Source: Pseudoflavitalea sp. G-6-1-2
Lineage (GTDB): Bacteria > Bacteroidota > Bacteroidia > Chitinophagales > Chitinophagaceae
Direction of reading: 5' to 3'
Length of the DNA: 64,000 nucleotides
NCBI RefSeq assembly: GCF_012927185.1
Contig: NZ_JABBGB010000002.1
Span: forward strand, 186,001 to 250,000
This document shows positions 1 through 7,301 of the stretch, piece by piece (the first letter of the stretch is position 1; each line of letters opens with the position of its first letter). Below the pieces are notes generated by a model. The model was not told the origin of the DNA. It saw only the letters and a list, made by a program, of their open reading frames with translations, and did not search any database. The position numbers and the translations under genes were made by a program.

Positions 1-1
1 C

Positions 2-472
2 ATTGAAGACGAACCGTTGGGAACAGGAGGAGCCATTCTCAAAGCCTGCGAACAAACTGTCTGTGAAGATGTGCTCGTATTGAATGGCGATACCATTTTT
101 ACAGTGGATGTTTCCAAACTGTCTGTGTTTCACGAAATGGAGGAAAGTGTTTGCACGCTTACACTCAAGCCCATGGAGCAATTCGACCGGTATGGAGTAG
201 TGGGGCTTCGGGCCGATCAACGCATCGAAAGTTTCCGCGAGAAACAATTCTATGAAAGCGGACTGATCAATGGTGGTGTATATGCCTTGCATGTACCGAG
301 CTTTCTGGCTTTGGATCTGCCGGAAAAGTTTTCATTCGAAAAAGATTACCTCGAAAAATATTACAGCACCTTACCGATGTATGGTCAGGTACAGGATGGT
401 TATTTCATCGATATCGGCATCCCTGCCGACTTTGAACGCGCCATCCAGGAGTTCCAAAACAAGGTTTTTTAG
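2..472 (+). CDS. hddC: Heptose-1-phosphate nucleotidyltransferase, HddC-like (5' end cut off)
   Basis: The frame is open from base 2, so the gene begins outside the window; 156 C-terminal residues are present. The fragment opens with the LGTGGA loop of sugar-phosphate nucleotidyltransferases and has the metal-binding LNGD (Asp about residue 30 of the fragment), then KPM..FDRYG, GLINGGVY and YFIDIGIP, a set typical of D-glycero-alpha-D-manno-heptose 1-phosphate guanylyltransferases. That enzyme joins GTP and heptose-1-phosphate to give GDP-heptose in the cytoplasm. The stop is followed after two bases by a GmhB-type phosphatase, which supports the heptose assignment over plain mannose-1-phosphate guanylyltransferase. 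The family is secure; the exact sugar is inferred from the neighbour. Confidence 0.85.
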   Translation: MEDEPLGTGGAILKACEQTVCEDVLVLNGDTIFTVDVSKLSVFHEMEESVCTLTLKPMEQFDRYGVVGLRADQRIESFREKQFYESGLINGGVYALHVPSFLALDLPEKFSFEKDYLEKYYSTLPMYGQVQDGYFIDIGIPADFERAIQEFQNKVF

Positions 473-474
473 TT

Positions 475-1029
475 ATGCTCGATCTGCAACGCATCGATAC
501 AAGCTGGACACTTTTCCTCGACCGAGACGGAGTGATCAATCACGAAAAGGAAGAAGACTATATCTACAACTTCGACGAGTTTGTATTTTATGATGGCGTG
601 CTCGAAGCCATGCGCATACTCAATCCGTTGTTCGGAAAGATCATCATGGTAACCAATCAGCGTGGCATTGGCCGTGGACTGATGACCGACGCAGATCTTC
701 ACGATATCCATTCTAAAATGATGTCTGCCATTCAGCAGGCCGGTGGCCGGATCGACAAGATCTACTACTGCCCTGCCGTGGACAAGTCCGACCCCAGCCG
801 GAAACCCAATCCCGGTATGGCTTTCAGCGCACAAAAAGACTTTCCGGAGATCGACCTCCACCGCAGCATCATCGTAGGTAACCGCCTCAGTGATATGGGC
901 TTCGGCCGCAATGCAGGCATGCACACCGTTTTTGTGCGCAATACCCATCCGGAACAGGGCCCCGATCCCAGCATCGACCTGGCTTTCGACGGCCTCCCCG
1001 ATTTTGCAAAATCTTTGCAGTTGGCATAA
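475..1029 (+). CDS. gmhB: HAD-family heptose-bisphosphate phosphatase, GmhB-like
   Basis: A 184-residue HAD phosphatase of the histidinol/heptose-bisphosphate type. Motif I is DRDG (residues 16-19, nucleophile Asp16), motif II is in VTNQRGIGRG (about 60), the motif III lysine is in KPNPGM and motif IV is GNRLSDM. The family removes the 7-phosphate of D-glycero-D-manno-heptose 1,7-bisphosphate, the step before nucleotide activation by the enzyme encoded just upstream (2 bp gap, same operon). In E. coli GmhB a Cys/His zinc loop precedes motif III. Here only one Cys (IYYCP) remains and the loop is shortened, so this is a zinc-loop-poor variant. The start ATG follows the upstream stop directly. 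Confidence 0.82.
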   Translation: MLDLQRIDTSWTLFLDRDGVINHEKEEDYIYNFDEFVFYDGVLEAMRILNPLFGKIIMVTNQRGIGRGLMTDADLHDIHSKMMSAIQQAGGRIDKIYYCPAVDKSDPSRKPNPGMAFSAQKDFPEIDLHRSIIVGNRLSDMGFGRNAGMHTVFVRNTHPEQGPDPSIDLAFDGLPDFAKSLQLA

Positions 1030-1050
1030 AATTTTCCATATGCTTTATCG

Positions 1051-1083
1051 TTTGCATTCATCGGACGAAGGATCGTACCTTTG
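1051..1083 (+). promoter_or_regulatory. Bacteroidota-type promoter for the 1105 gene
   Basis: TTTG at 1051-1054 and TACCTTTG at 1076-1083 match the -33 (TTTG) and -7 (TAnnTTTG) boxes of the main sigma factor of Bacteroidota, 21 bases apart. They lie just upstream of the start at 1105, so the transcript would have a leader of only about 15 bases. Confidence 0.6.
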
Positions 1084-1104
1084 CCGCAACGGAAAAGCAT
1101 CATT

Positions 1105-2115
1105 ATGAACCAACAGCGCAGTATCATTTTCTCTCTTGTTATTATTCTCACAGCAGCATTACTGCCAGTGACTGTTTCAGCTCAGAAGATTCCGGCTTCA
1201 GAAAAAGCCGCTCTCAAACTGAAGGAGGACAGCATGCAGAAATTTTCCGTGAACATGGTACTCGCTCCCGAAGCTGCAGACCGCTTCCGCAGCGACAGCC
1301 TCTTTACGCGCACATTCGTGCGCGCATTGCAGAGTCCGAACTCATTCTACTACCCTTTCGATTCACTGAATATCTCAAAGCTTTATTCACCGGACAGCAG
1401 CTTCCGCATTTTCACCTGGCAGCTGAAAAAAGATGAATACGTGATCATGCAGAAAGGCGCCATTCAGATGCGCACTACCAACGGAAAGCTGAAGCTCTAT
1501 CCGCTTTTCGATGCGAGCATGTTCACCAAAAATCCCAACGACTCTGTAAGGAACCGATTCAACTGGATCGGTGCCATTTACTATAAGATCATTCAGAAAG
1601 AAAATCAGGGCAAGAAATATTACACGCTGCTTGGCTTCGACGATTTCAGTGTTGCCAGCAACAAGAAATGGATCGATGTACTTTCTTTCGATGCAGCAGG
1701 CGAACCTGTATTCGGCGCCACCAAATTCAGCTTCGAACGCGATACTGCCAAACGCGCTGCTGTAAACCGTTTCAGCATTGAGTACAAGAAAGAAGCGAAA
1801 GCATATCTCAATTACGATGCAGACCTCGATCTCATCATTGTTGATCACCTGATCTCGGAATCGGATGAGCCAGCCAGAAAATCAACCTACGTTCCTGATG
1901 GCGATTACGAAGCCTTCAAATGGGAGAAAGGACGTTGGATCCATGAAACAAAACAGTTCACGCAAAAACTGAAGAACGGCGAATTCCCAAGACCGGCCAT
2001 GATTCTCGGCGAAGATGGAAAAGCAGACGAGAAGGCTTTGGAAGAAGCCAGTCGCCGCAACTACGAGCGCGCTCAGAAAGCGAAGAAAGATGCAGAGAAG
2101 AAAAAGAAACCATAA
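1105..2115 (+). CDS. Secreted protein of unknown function
   Basis: 336 residues beginning with a clear Sec signal peptide (MNQQRSIIF, hydrophobic stretch, then SAQK). The ATG at 1105 is preferred over the upstream in-frame TTG at 1081 because it gives a proper signal peptide and lies after the promoter. The rest is a globular, beta-rich domain with several W/F/Y-rich segments, and the C-terminus (last 35 residues) is a highly charged helix rich in Ala, Glu and Lys. I recognise no named domain. It is probably periplasmic or surface-exposed. It has its own promoter and a strong terminator, so it is a single-gene unit. Confidence 0.8.
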   Translation: MNQQRSIIFSLVIILTAALLPVTVSAQKIPASEKAALKLKEDSMQKFSVNMVLAPEAADRFRSDSLFTRTFVRALQSPNSFYYPFDSLNISKLYSPDSSFRIFTWQLKKDEYVIMQKGAIQMRTTNGKLKLYPLFDASMFTKNPNDSVRNRFNWIGAIYYKIIQKENQGKKYYTLLGFDDFSVASNKKWIDVLSFDAAGEPVFGATKFSFERDTAKRAAVNRFSIEYKKEAKAYLNYDADLDLIIVDHLISESDEPARKSTYVPDGDYEAFKWEKGRWIHETKQFTQKLKNGEFPRPAMILGEDGKADEKALEEASRRNYERAQKAKKDAEKKKKP

Positions 2116-2132
2116 GTATTCCTCATAAAAAT

Positions 2133-2173
2133 GTGTCTCCTGTGTTTGCAAAGAACCTGGAGACACTTTTTTT
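2133..2173 (+). terminator. Rho-independent terminator
   Basis: Stem GTGTCTCC (2133-2140) pairs with GGAGACAC (2159-2166), followed by seven T. It ends the 1105-2115 transcript and separates it from the converging minus-strand genes. Confidence 0.85.
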
Positions 2174-2194
2174 ATGGCCATGCTTACGGCACTG

Positions 2195-2740
2195 CTAATA
2201 AACTTTGGGGCCAATTGCTGACAATTTGTTCAGCAGAAATTGCAGCAGTTCATGATTGCCCCATTCGCCTTCATATTTCTCTCCGTTGATGAAAAATGTA
2301 GGAGTTCTGTTAACGCCGCTTCTGATGCCGGTTTCAAAGTCGTGCTCCACTTTGCGTATCAGTGAAGGATCTTGCATATCGTTCTCGAAGCTTTGAATAT
2401 CGAGGCCAAGCTCTTTGGCGAAAAAGAAAATATCTTCTGACTCCAGCGACTTTTGATTCTCGAAAATGATATCGTGCATTTGCCAGAATTTGTCCTGTTG
2501 CGCAGCTGCCTCTGTTGCCAGCGCCGCTGCAAATGCGTGCGGATGGATCCTCTTCAGCGGAAAATTCCTGAACACAAATTTCAGATCTGCCCCCAGCTGC
2601 TTCTGAATCTCTTTTACGATCGGATAAGCACGTCCGCAGTAAGGACATTCATAATCGCCATACTCCACCAGCTCTATCGGAGCACTGGCATTGCCTTCGA
2701 TATTGTCGGCGCTGTTTACAGGATATAATAACTGTGTCAT
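2195..2740 (-). CDS. DsbA-family thioredoxin-fold oxidoreductase
   Basis: 181 residues with the active site CPYC (Cys32, Cys35) after the beta strand IELVEYGDYE, then a helical insertion and the cis-Pro segment TPTFFING near the C-terminus: the DsbA/DsbG-like (thioredoxin_4) fold. There is no signal peptide, so it is probably cytoplasmic and may work on glutathione-like or peroxide-derived substrates instead of exported proteins. Its ATG overlaps the stop of the peroxiredoxin gene in an ATGA (2737-2740), so the two are translationally coupled. It is the last gene of the minus-strand redox run. Confidence 0.88.
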   Translation of the reverse strand: MTQLLYPVNSADNIEGNASAPIELVEYGDYECPYCGRAYPIVKEIQKQLGADLKFVFRNFPLKRIHPHAFAAALATEAAAQQDKFWQMHDIIFENQKSLESEDIFFFAKELGLDIQSFENDMQDPSLIRKVEHDFETGIRSGVNRTPTFFINGEKYEGEWGNHELLQFLLNKLSAIGPKVY

Positions 2741-3213
2741 AATTGTATTGATTTAACGTTATCTAATTCTTCGAGAGCATTGAGTATGCCATCTGCGCCG
2801 GGATTGATACCAACAGGCGAAAGATAGCTCCAGCGAATGATGCCGGCTTCGTCGATCACATACAGCGCGCGCTGGCATTGGCCGTTTTTCTCGTCGTACA
2901 CTTCGTATGATCTGGCTACTTCACCTTTAGGCTCAAAATCTGACAGCAGCGGAAAACTGAATTTGTTGTTCTCTCCGAATGCGAGATGGCACCATTTGCT
3001 GTCTACCGAAATGCCGATCAGCTGGGCGTTGTGTCGGGAAAAGAACTTCCCCATTTCGTTGTACAGATTCATCTGATCGTCGCACACAGGGCTCCAGTCT
3101 GCGGGATAAAATGCAAGTATTACTTTGCGGCCCTTCAGCTCGGATAATTTCAACAACTGGTCTGGTGTGGAGAATAATTCAAAGTCGGGAGCGGTACTTC
3201 CTGTTGGTAACAT
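2737..3213 (-). CDS. Peroxiredoxin (AhpC/TSA family)
   Basis: 158 residues: an APDFEL start, then FYPADWSPVCDDQ with the peroxidatic cysteine Cys44, and RALYVID near the end. A second cysteine (GQCQRALYV) could act as resolving residue. The family reduces hydrogen and organic peroxides. The ATG at 3213 is chosen because the frame upstream of it lacks family similarity and the protein then starts with the usual short lead into APDFEL. The last bases overlap the DsbA-like gene (ATGA), so an oxidoreductase that could recycle it is co-produced. Confidence 0.9.
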   Translation of the reverse strand: MLPTGSTAPDFELFSTPDQLLKLSELKGRKVILAFYPADWSPVCDDQMNLYNEMGKFFSRHNAQLIGISVDSKWCHLAFGENNKFSFPLLSDFEPKGEVARSYEVYDEKNGQCQRALYVIDEAGIIRWSYLSPVGINPGADGILNALEELDNVKSIQL

Positions 3214-3305
3214 GGCAATTGCTTTAATTTTTTTGAAAGGAGGATGTCGGTTGCTGAGCCGAATGCCTTTGATCTGCATCAGAGGCATTCAGCCAGCCCG
3301 ACCGA

Positions 3306-3653
3306 TTATGCTGCGGGGATTGCCATGCGAACTTCAACAATGGCTCCATATTGAATAATGGGGCATCCCTTCGCAATCTCTACTGCTTCATCATAGTCTT
3401 TGGCTCTGATGAGAAAGAGGCCGCCAATTGAAATGGTGCCTTCTGCATACGGCCCTTCGTGGATCTTTTTGGCTGTGCTCACCACTCTGCCATCGAGGTC
3501 CCATCTTTTGGGAGGCGCTACCAGTTTGTCTTGTGCTGCAATGCCTGCAATCCAGTCCTGATAAGGCTTCATAGCCAGTTTCATTTGATCGGGAGATGGG
3601 CTTGGATGTTTGCTGGTGAGGTCTCTGTGGATAGCGATTAAGAATTCCTGCAT
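3306..3653 (-). CDS. YciI-like (YCII/DGPF domain) protein
   Basis: 115 residues of the YciI fold: N-terminal strand MQEFLIAIHRD, the middle segment GPYAEGTISIGGLFLIRAKD and the C-terminal EVRMAIP strand match the YCII/DGPF-type alpha+beta barrel. Members are small cytoplasmic proteins, some with dehalogenase- or lactonase-like His/Asp pairs; most have no assigned role. It lies between the alpha/beta hydrolase and the peroxiredoxin genes in the same direction. Confidence 0.82.
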   Translation of the reverse strand: MQEFLIAIHRDLTSKHPSPSPDQMKLAMKPYQDWIAGIAAQDKLVAPPKRWDLDGRVVSTAKKIHEGPYAEGTISIGGLFLIRAKDYDEAVEIAKGCPIIQYGAIVEVRMAIPAA

Positions 3654-3719
3654 TTGAATTTGATTTTATGGTTTTTATAATCAGAATGTCAGTTGATATG
3701 TGCTGATGGAATCAGCGGC

Positions 3720-4490
3720 TTATAATTGGGCGGCTGCATCGAGTATGAAGGCAGCAACTTTTTGCGGCATGGTCACCATCGGAACATGACCCGAACTGAG
3801 TTCGATGGAATTGGCTTTGATGAGTTTTGCCTTGAAGCGTTGCAGATCCGGATTGATCATTCCATCCCTGGCTGCAATCACAGACCAGGAAGGTTTGGTT
3901 TGCCATGCTGGACTGTACACTTTCTGCTGTGTTGCAGAAACAGCCCAGGGCGTTTGCACTACGTAAATGATTTTTCTTTCTGCCGGTGTGGCGTCCTGTG
4001 CAAAGAATTCATTCACTGCTTTTGGAGAGAGTGATAAGAATCCATTGCTGAGTAAGATTTCAGGACCCACAGCCGTAGGTGGCATAGCTGCGTTTACATC
4101 ATTTACATTCTGACCCTCTTCCGGAACAAGGGCTGCAACATAGAGCAGGCCTGCAACTTTGGGATCTTTACCTGCTTCGGAGATCACCATGCCGCCATAT
4201 GAATGCCCTGCAAGCAAAACCGGACCATCCATCTGCGCAATGGCGCGTTTTGTTGCTGCTACATCTTCATCGAAAGAGATCAGCGGATTCTGCACTGCTA
4301 TTACATGAAGGCCTTTTGCCTGCAACAAAGGAATTACCTTCGACCAGCTGCTGCCGTCTGCAAATGCTCCGTGAACCAGCACCACATTCTTCACTCCTTT
4401 GGGAGTGGTGATGGAAGGTGTTTTTTGTGCCTGAGAAAGTAAAGTGGTTGACATAAAAATTACTGTTGTGATAATTTGTTTGAGTGTCAT
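3720..4490 (-). CDS. Exported alpha/beta hydrolase (EstC-like)
   Basis: 256 residues with a signal peptide (first about 22, ending SQAQ). The oxyanion segment is VHGAFADGSSW (His40), the nucleophile elbow GHSYGG (Ser97), and the C-terminal catalytic histidine sits in SSGHVPM (His235). This pattern belongs to the alpha/beta hydrolases related to pyrethroid-hydrolysing esterases and plant methylesterases. It probably cleaves a small ester in the periplasm; the substrate is unknown. An 8-bp inverted repeat (4513-4538) lies just upstream. Confidence 0.87.
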   Translation of the reverse strand: MTLKQIITTVIFMSTTLLSQAQKTPSITTPKGVKNVVLVHGAFADGSSWSKVIPLLQAKGLHVIAVQNPLISFDEDVAATKRAIAQMDGPVLLAGHSYGGMVISEAGKDPKVAGLLYVAALVPEEGQNVNDVNAAMPPTAVGPEILLSNGFLSLSPKAVNEFFAQDATPAERKIIYVVQTPWAVSATQQKVYSPAWQTKPSWSVIAARDGMINPDLQRFKAKLIKANSIELSSGHVPMVTMPQKVAAFILDAAAQL

Positions 4491-4512
4491 GATGGTATGT
4501 TTTACCGGTTAT

Positions 4513-4538
4513 GGAAATGGGTAGCCGTTTCCATTTCC
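4513..4538. promoter_or_regulatory. Inverted repeat upstream of the hydrolase gene
   Basis: GGAAATGG (4513-4520) and CCATTTCC (4531-4538) form a perfect 8-bp inverted repeat with a 10-base spacer, 22 bases upstream of the start at 4490. It has no T-tract in either direction, so it is more like an operator or a leader hairpin than a terminator. Confidence 0.35.
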
Positions 4539-4604
4539 TGAGAAGGAAGTGGATAGCTGTAAACCCCCTGATTAATTATGATGATGTTGTAAAGACCGGA
4601 AGCT

Positions 4605-5591
4605 CTATTGGCCGAGCGCTTTGCGGATGCTGGCTGCAGCATGCAGCAGCGCTGTTTGTACAGAAGGAATATGAGCCAGAGGATTCAGCAAACCATAATC
4701 ATGGATAAGTCCTGCATGTCTGGTAAGTGTTACTTCCACGCCTGCTTCGTTCAGTTTGCGTGCATAGGCTTCTCCTTCATCGCGCAGCACATCGTTTTCT
4801 GCTGTCTGAATAAGTGCAGGAGGAAGTCCCTGCAATTGTGCTGCAGTTGCCTGCAAGGGCGATGCGTACATATTATTGCGTGCATTGGTATCGGGCAAGT
4901 AATTATCCCAGAACCATCGCATCATGTTTTTTGTAAGAAATCTCTCTTCTGCAAAATCAATGTAGGAGCCGGTCTCAAAGTTCGCATCGGTAACAGGCCA
5001 GAGAAGCACCTGCAATTTAATGGCCGGTCCCTTTTTTTCTTTGGCCATCAGTGCAACCGCTGCTGTCATATTCCCTCCTACGCTATTGCCTGCTACGGCG
5101 AGGTTGCTGCCGTCTACTCCTATTTCATCACCATGTTCAGCAACCCATTTTACAGTAGCGTAGATCTGATCGATAGCAACAGGAAAGCGGGCTTCAGGCG
5201 ATGGTGTATAATCGGGGAACACTGCAACTGCGCCGCTTCCGATTACCAGATCGCGCACCAGGCGTCTGTGTGTTGGATAATCTCCCAGCACCCATCCTCC
5301 TCCGTGAACATACACAAATACAGGCGCTCCGGGTTTCGAACCAATGGGTTTTATGATATGGATGTTCACCGTTTCTCCATTCTGCATAATGGACCGCTGC
5401 GTTTCTTCAATGCCTGAGTAATCTACGTCTGCGGAGTTTTGTGCATCCACCAGCACTTTGCGTGCTTCTGCGACACTCAGTTGTTCGATGGGTTTTCCGT
5501 TTCCTGCATTCAGCAGTTTCAGGAACTCCCTTACCTCTTTGAATATGTGCGGATCTTCCGCAGCTTTGATGTTTTTGTTTGATTGTAGCAT
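4605..5591 (-). CDS. Alpha/beta hydrolase, hormone-sensitive-lipase family esterase
   Basis: 328 residues without a signal peptide. HGGGW (96-100) forms the oxyanion hole and GNSVGG carries the nucleophile Ser170. The catalytic Asp is in ENDVLRDEG (about 265) and the His in HAGLIHDYG (about 295). These are the marks of the bacterial HSL (family IV) esterases, cytoplasmic enzymes acting on short-chain esters. It precedes another hydrolase and follows two small genes in the same direction, with 23 bases to the gene upstream. Confidence 0.92.
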   Translation of the reverse strand: MLQSNKNIKAAEDPHIFKEVREFLKLLNAGNGKPIEQLSVAEARKVLVDAQNSADVDYSGIEETQRSIMQNGETVNIHIIKPIGSKPGAPVFVYVHGGGWVLGDYPTHRRLVRDLVIGSGAVAVFPDYTPSPEARFPVAIDQIYATVKWVAEHGDEIGVDGSNLAVAGNSVGGNMTAAVALMAKEKKGPAIKLQVLLWPVTDANFETGSYIDFAEERFLTKNMMRWFWDNYLPDTNARNNMYASPLQATAAQLQGLPPALIQTAENDVLRDEGEAYARKLNEAGVEVTLTRHAGLIHDYGLLNPLAHIPSVQTALLHAAASIRKALGQ

Positions 5592-5614
5592 GGTATGGTT
5601 GGTTGAATGATGGA

Positions 5615-5926
5615 TCAGTTGGGAATGGAATGGCCGTGGAGTTTTCTTGCCATATCGAAATCGATATTGCCGGCGGATGCTCCGAATCCATCCACGATGG
5701 TGCCTCTTACGCCTGTGGTAGATGTAAGTGCATATACAACCGAGCTGTCGTCTGCACTGGAATCGCCTTCGAAGCGATACACTTCATCTACCTGGAACTC
5801 TTCTTCGTACAGGCGGAGATCGAGGTTGTTGCAGTAAAGGCAATTCGACTGTGGTTCGAAGTCGGCATCGTAGCCCCTTTTTCTGAGGTCGTCCAAGGCA
5901 TCGACAAGTGATTCGTAGTTTCTCAT
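5615..5926 (-). CDS. Small conserved acidic protein (often mislabelled phosphoribosylpyrophosphate synthetase)
   Basis: 103 residues, acidic. It starts MRNYESLVDALDDLRKRGY and ends in a G-rich segment (GVRGTIVDGFGASAG). Short proteins of this pattern are common in Bacteroidota and are frequently named PRPP synthetase in databases, but the sequence lacks the PRPP-binding loop and is far too short for that enzyme. A CLYC pair at about residues 29-32 could bind metal or form a disulfide. The role is unknown. Its place in a redox/hydrolase run fits a stress function, but that is only a guess. Confidence 0.75.
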   Translation of the reverse strand: MRNYESLVDALDDLRKRGYDADFEPQSNCLYCNNLDLRLYEEEFQVDEVYRFEGDSSADDSSVVYALTSTTGVRGTIVDGFGASAGNIDFDMARKLHGHSIPN

Positions 5927-5969
5927 TTTGTTTGATTTGATCAGGTGAGGAATGGTTTTTTATTGATGA

Positions 5970-6167
5970 TTACAACAGGTCAACCGGACCGCCGGCCGAC
6001 ACACTTACTTCGGTATACATGAGTGGCTGTTCGTGCATGCGGATAGCGTCGTCGAGAAATTCGCTGCCTTCGGAGGTATTGTGTGCCGGTTCTGTGTGAA
6101 CCACAGGATGCTGATCAGGACTGCTTTCCAGCTGATCGTTATGCAAATGGAAGAATGGAAGATGCAT
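5970..6167 (-). CDS. Small hypothetical protein, 65 residues
   Basis: Starts MHLPFFHLHND and contains many His, Glu and Asp (HNDQ, HPVVH, HNTSEGSEF) and no hydrophobic segment, so it is probably soluble and could bind metal. The ATG at 6167 is preferred to more distal in-frame starts because the upstream frame runs through palindromic DNA with unusual composition. It lies 43 bases before the 103-residue gene in the same direction. No family is recognised. Confidence 0.5.
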   Translation of the reverse strand: MHLPFFHLHNDQLESSPDQHPVVHTEPAHNTSEGSEFLDDAIRMHEQPLMYTEVSVSAGGPVDLL

Positions 6168-6263
6168 GGTGTTTAATTGAATAGTTGAAAATGATGTTGG
6201 AAAAAAGATCGATCTGCTTCCTGTTGACTTGCCGTGTTGTTGACCGGTTTTCGTAAGGATCAT

Positions 6264-6311
6264 TACGCCGGCGTAGGGGTATCCCTGTGCACGAACGGGT
6301 GGAAAGTGCAC
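6264..6311. repeat. Palindromic cluster between the SDR gene and the small gene
   Basis: TACGCCGGCGTA (6264-6275) is a perfect 12-bp palindrome. Two copies of the self-complementary GTGCAC follow at 6287-6292 and 6306-6311. The region 6168-6380 has no other supported feature; a weak sigma-54-like GG/GC pair around 6331 was seen but not trusted. Confidence 0.3.
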
Positions 6312-6380
6312 TCCCATTACAACCGCCCCGGCAAGCTGACACCCGTCATCTTCGTTTCAACAGGTGGCAGATCGATGTTA

Positions 6381-7136
6381 TCAGGCTTTCTGCGGTTGAT
6401 TGCTCCACCACTTTTCAAAGTCGATAGCGCCCAGCTCTGCTTTACCCGCAGGTACCAGCGCCGAGTGGCTAACTTCTCCACCGAAGTATACTGGCTTTCC
6501 GTTGGGAATTACTTTCCGTGGATCTTTTGCATGTTGCAGATAACGGTCTACGATTTCATACATTTTGAAACGCTCTGGTCCTGCTATTTCAACACGACCG
6601 TTGAGGGGTGCGTTCAATGCAAAGCGGGCTACATAGCCTGCTACATCATCCGCTGCAATCGGCTGAAACTCTACATCGGAGAGATGTACTTCATTGCCAT
6701 CTGCTGCCTGATTGGCGATGCCTGCAATGAACTCGAAAAATTGGGTGCTGCGTACAATGGTGAACGGTACTCCTGATGCTTTGATGAGGTTTTCCTGTGC
6801 CTGTTTGGCGCGCATGTAACCGATGTTCTGCATATCGTCTACTCCAACAATGCTAAGTGCAACGTGATGTTTTACTCCTGCGTTGATCTCTGCTGCGAGC
6901 AGATTGCGGCCGGCCGTCTGGAAAAACTCCATCACTGCATTGTCTTCAAAAGAAGGAGAATTGGCAAGGTCGATTACAATATTGGTGCCCTGCATGGCTT
7001 CGGCTAGTCCTTCGCCCGTAATGGTATTGATACCCGTGTTGGGAGAAGCGGCAATTACCTGATGCCCTTGCTGGCGAAGTTGATCAACCACCTTGCTTCC
7101 GATAAGGCCAGTGCCTCCGATTACTACGATTTTCAT
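6381..7136 (-). CDS. NAD(P)-binding atypical SDR (NmrA-like)
   Basis: 251 residues with the Rossmann start MKIVVIGGTGLIGSKVV, then IDLANSPSF and a STQFFEF segment, matching the atypical (NmrA/SDR5-7) short-chain dehydrogenases. There is no YxxxK catalytic pair in the usual place, so it may be a reductase of the quinone/NmrA type or a redox sensor. The ATG at 7136 puts the glycine-rich loop at residue 8, as in the family. It is the first gene downstream of a sigma-54 promoter (7173-7189) with dyad sites (7241-7290) and of the activator gene at 7302-9896. Confidence 0.88.
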   Translation of the reverse strand: MKIVVIGGTGLIGSKVVDQLRQQGHQVIAASPNTGINTITGEGLAEAMQGTNIVIDLANSPSFEDNAVMEFFQTAGRNLLAAEINAGVKHHVALSIVGVDDMQNIGYMRAKQAQENLIKASGVPFTIVRSTQFFEFIAGIANQAADGNEVHLSDVEFQPIAADDVAGYVARFALNAPLNGRVEIAGPERFKMYEIVDRYLQHAKDPRKVIPNGKPVYFGGEVSHSALVPAGKAELGAIDFEKWWSNQPQKA

Positions 7137-7172
7137 AATTTGATTTTTTAAACGGTTTGATGCCAGCATATA

Positions 7173-7189
7173 GGCTAACCCGATGCCAA
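7173..7189 (-). promoter_or_regulatory. Sigma-54 (-24/-12) promoter of the SDR gene
   Basis: On the minus strand the bases read TTGGCATCGGGTTAGCC. The GG and GC pairs are spaced exactly as in the sigma-54 consensus (YTGGCAC-N5-TTGC), with TTGGCA intact at -24. Start of transcription would be near 7162, giving a leader of about 25 bases. A sigma-54 activator is encoded just upstream. Confidence 0.65.
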
Positions 7190-7240
7190 AAAATCAAAGT
7201 ATTGATAATCAGATAAATAAAACAATGTTGCTGCATTGTT

Positions 7241-7290
7241 TTTCACTGTATTTCGTGAAATCACTTAGAGTTTCACTAAATACAGTGAAA
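7241..7290. promoter_or_regulatory. Twin dyad sites, probable enhancer (UAS) for the sigma-54 activator
   Basis: Two 20-bp sites at 7241-7260 and 7271-7290, each of the form TTTCAC-N8-GTGAAA. They are also inverted copies of each other with one mismatch. They lie about 80 to 130 bp upstream of the predicted sigma-54 start, the usual place for activator binding. No T-tract follows, so a terminator is less likely. Confidence 0.6.
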
Positions 7291-7301
7291 GATGGAGGCG
7301 A

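Noticed and set aside
4608-5417. A 269-codon plus-strand frame
   Set aside because: It is the complement of the HSL-type esterase gene, whose motifs are complete.
5615-5926. Annotation as phosphoribosylpyrophosphate synthetase
   Set aside because: The product has only 103 residues and none of the PRPP synthetase motifs; the common database name is not supported.
6331-6345. A second sigma-54-like GG/GC pair upstream of the 65-residue gene
   Set aside because: Only the core dinucleotides fit; the rest of the consensus is missing and no dyad site lies upstream.
7241-7290. Reading the twin dyad as a terminator of the activator gene
   Set aside because: No T-tract follows on the minus strand, each half is itself a dyad, and the position fits an enhancer for the sigma-54 promoter at 7173-7189.
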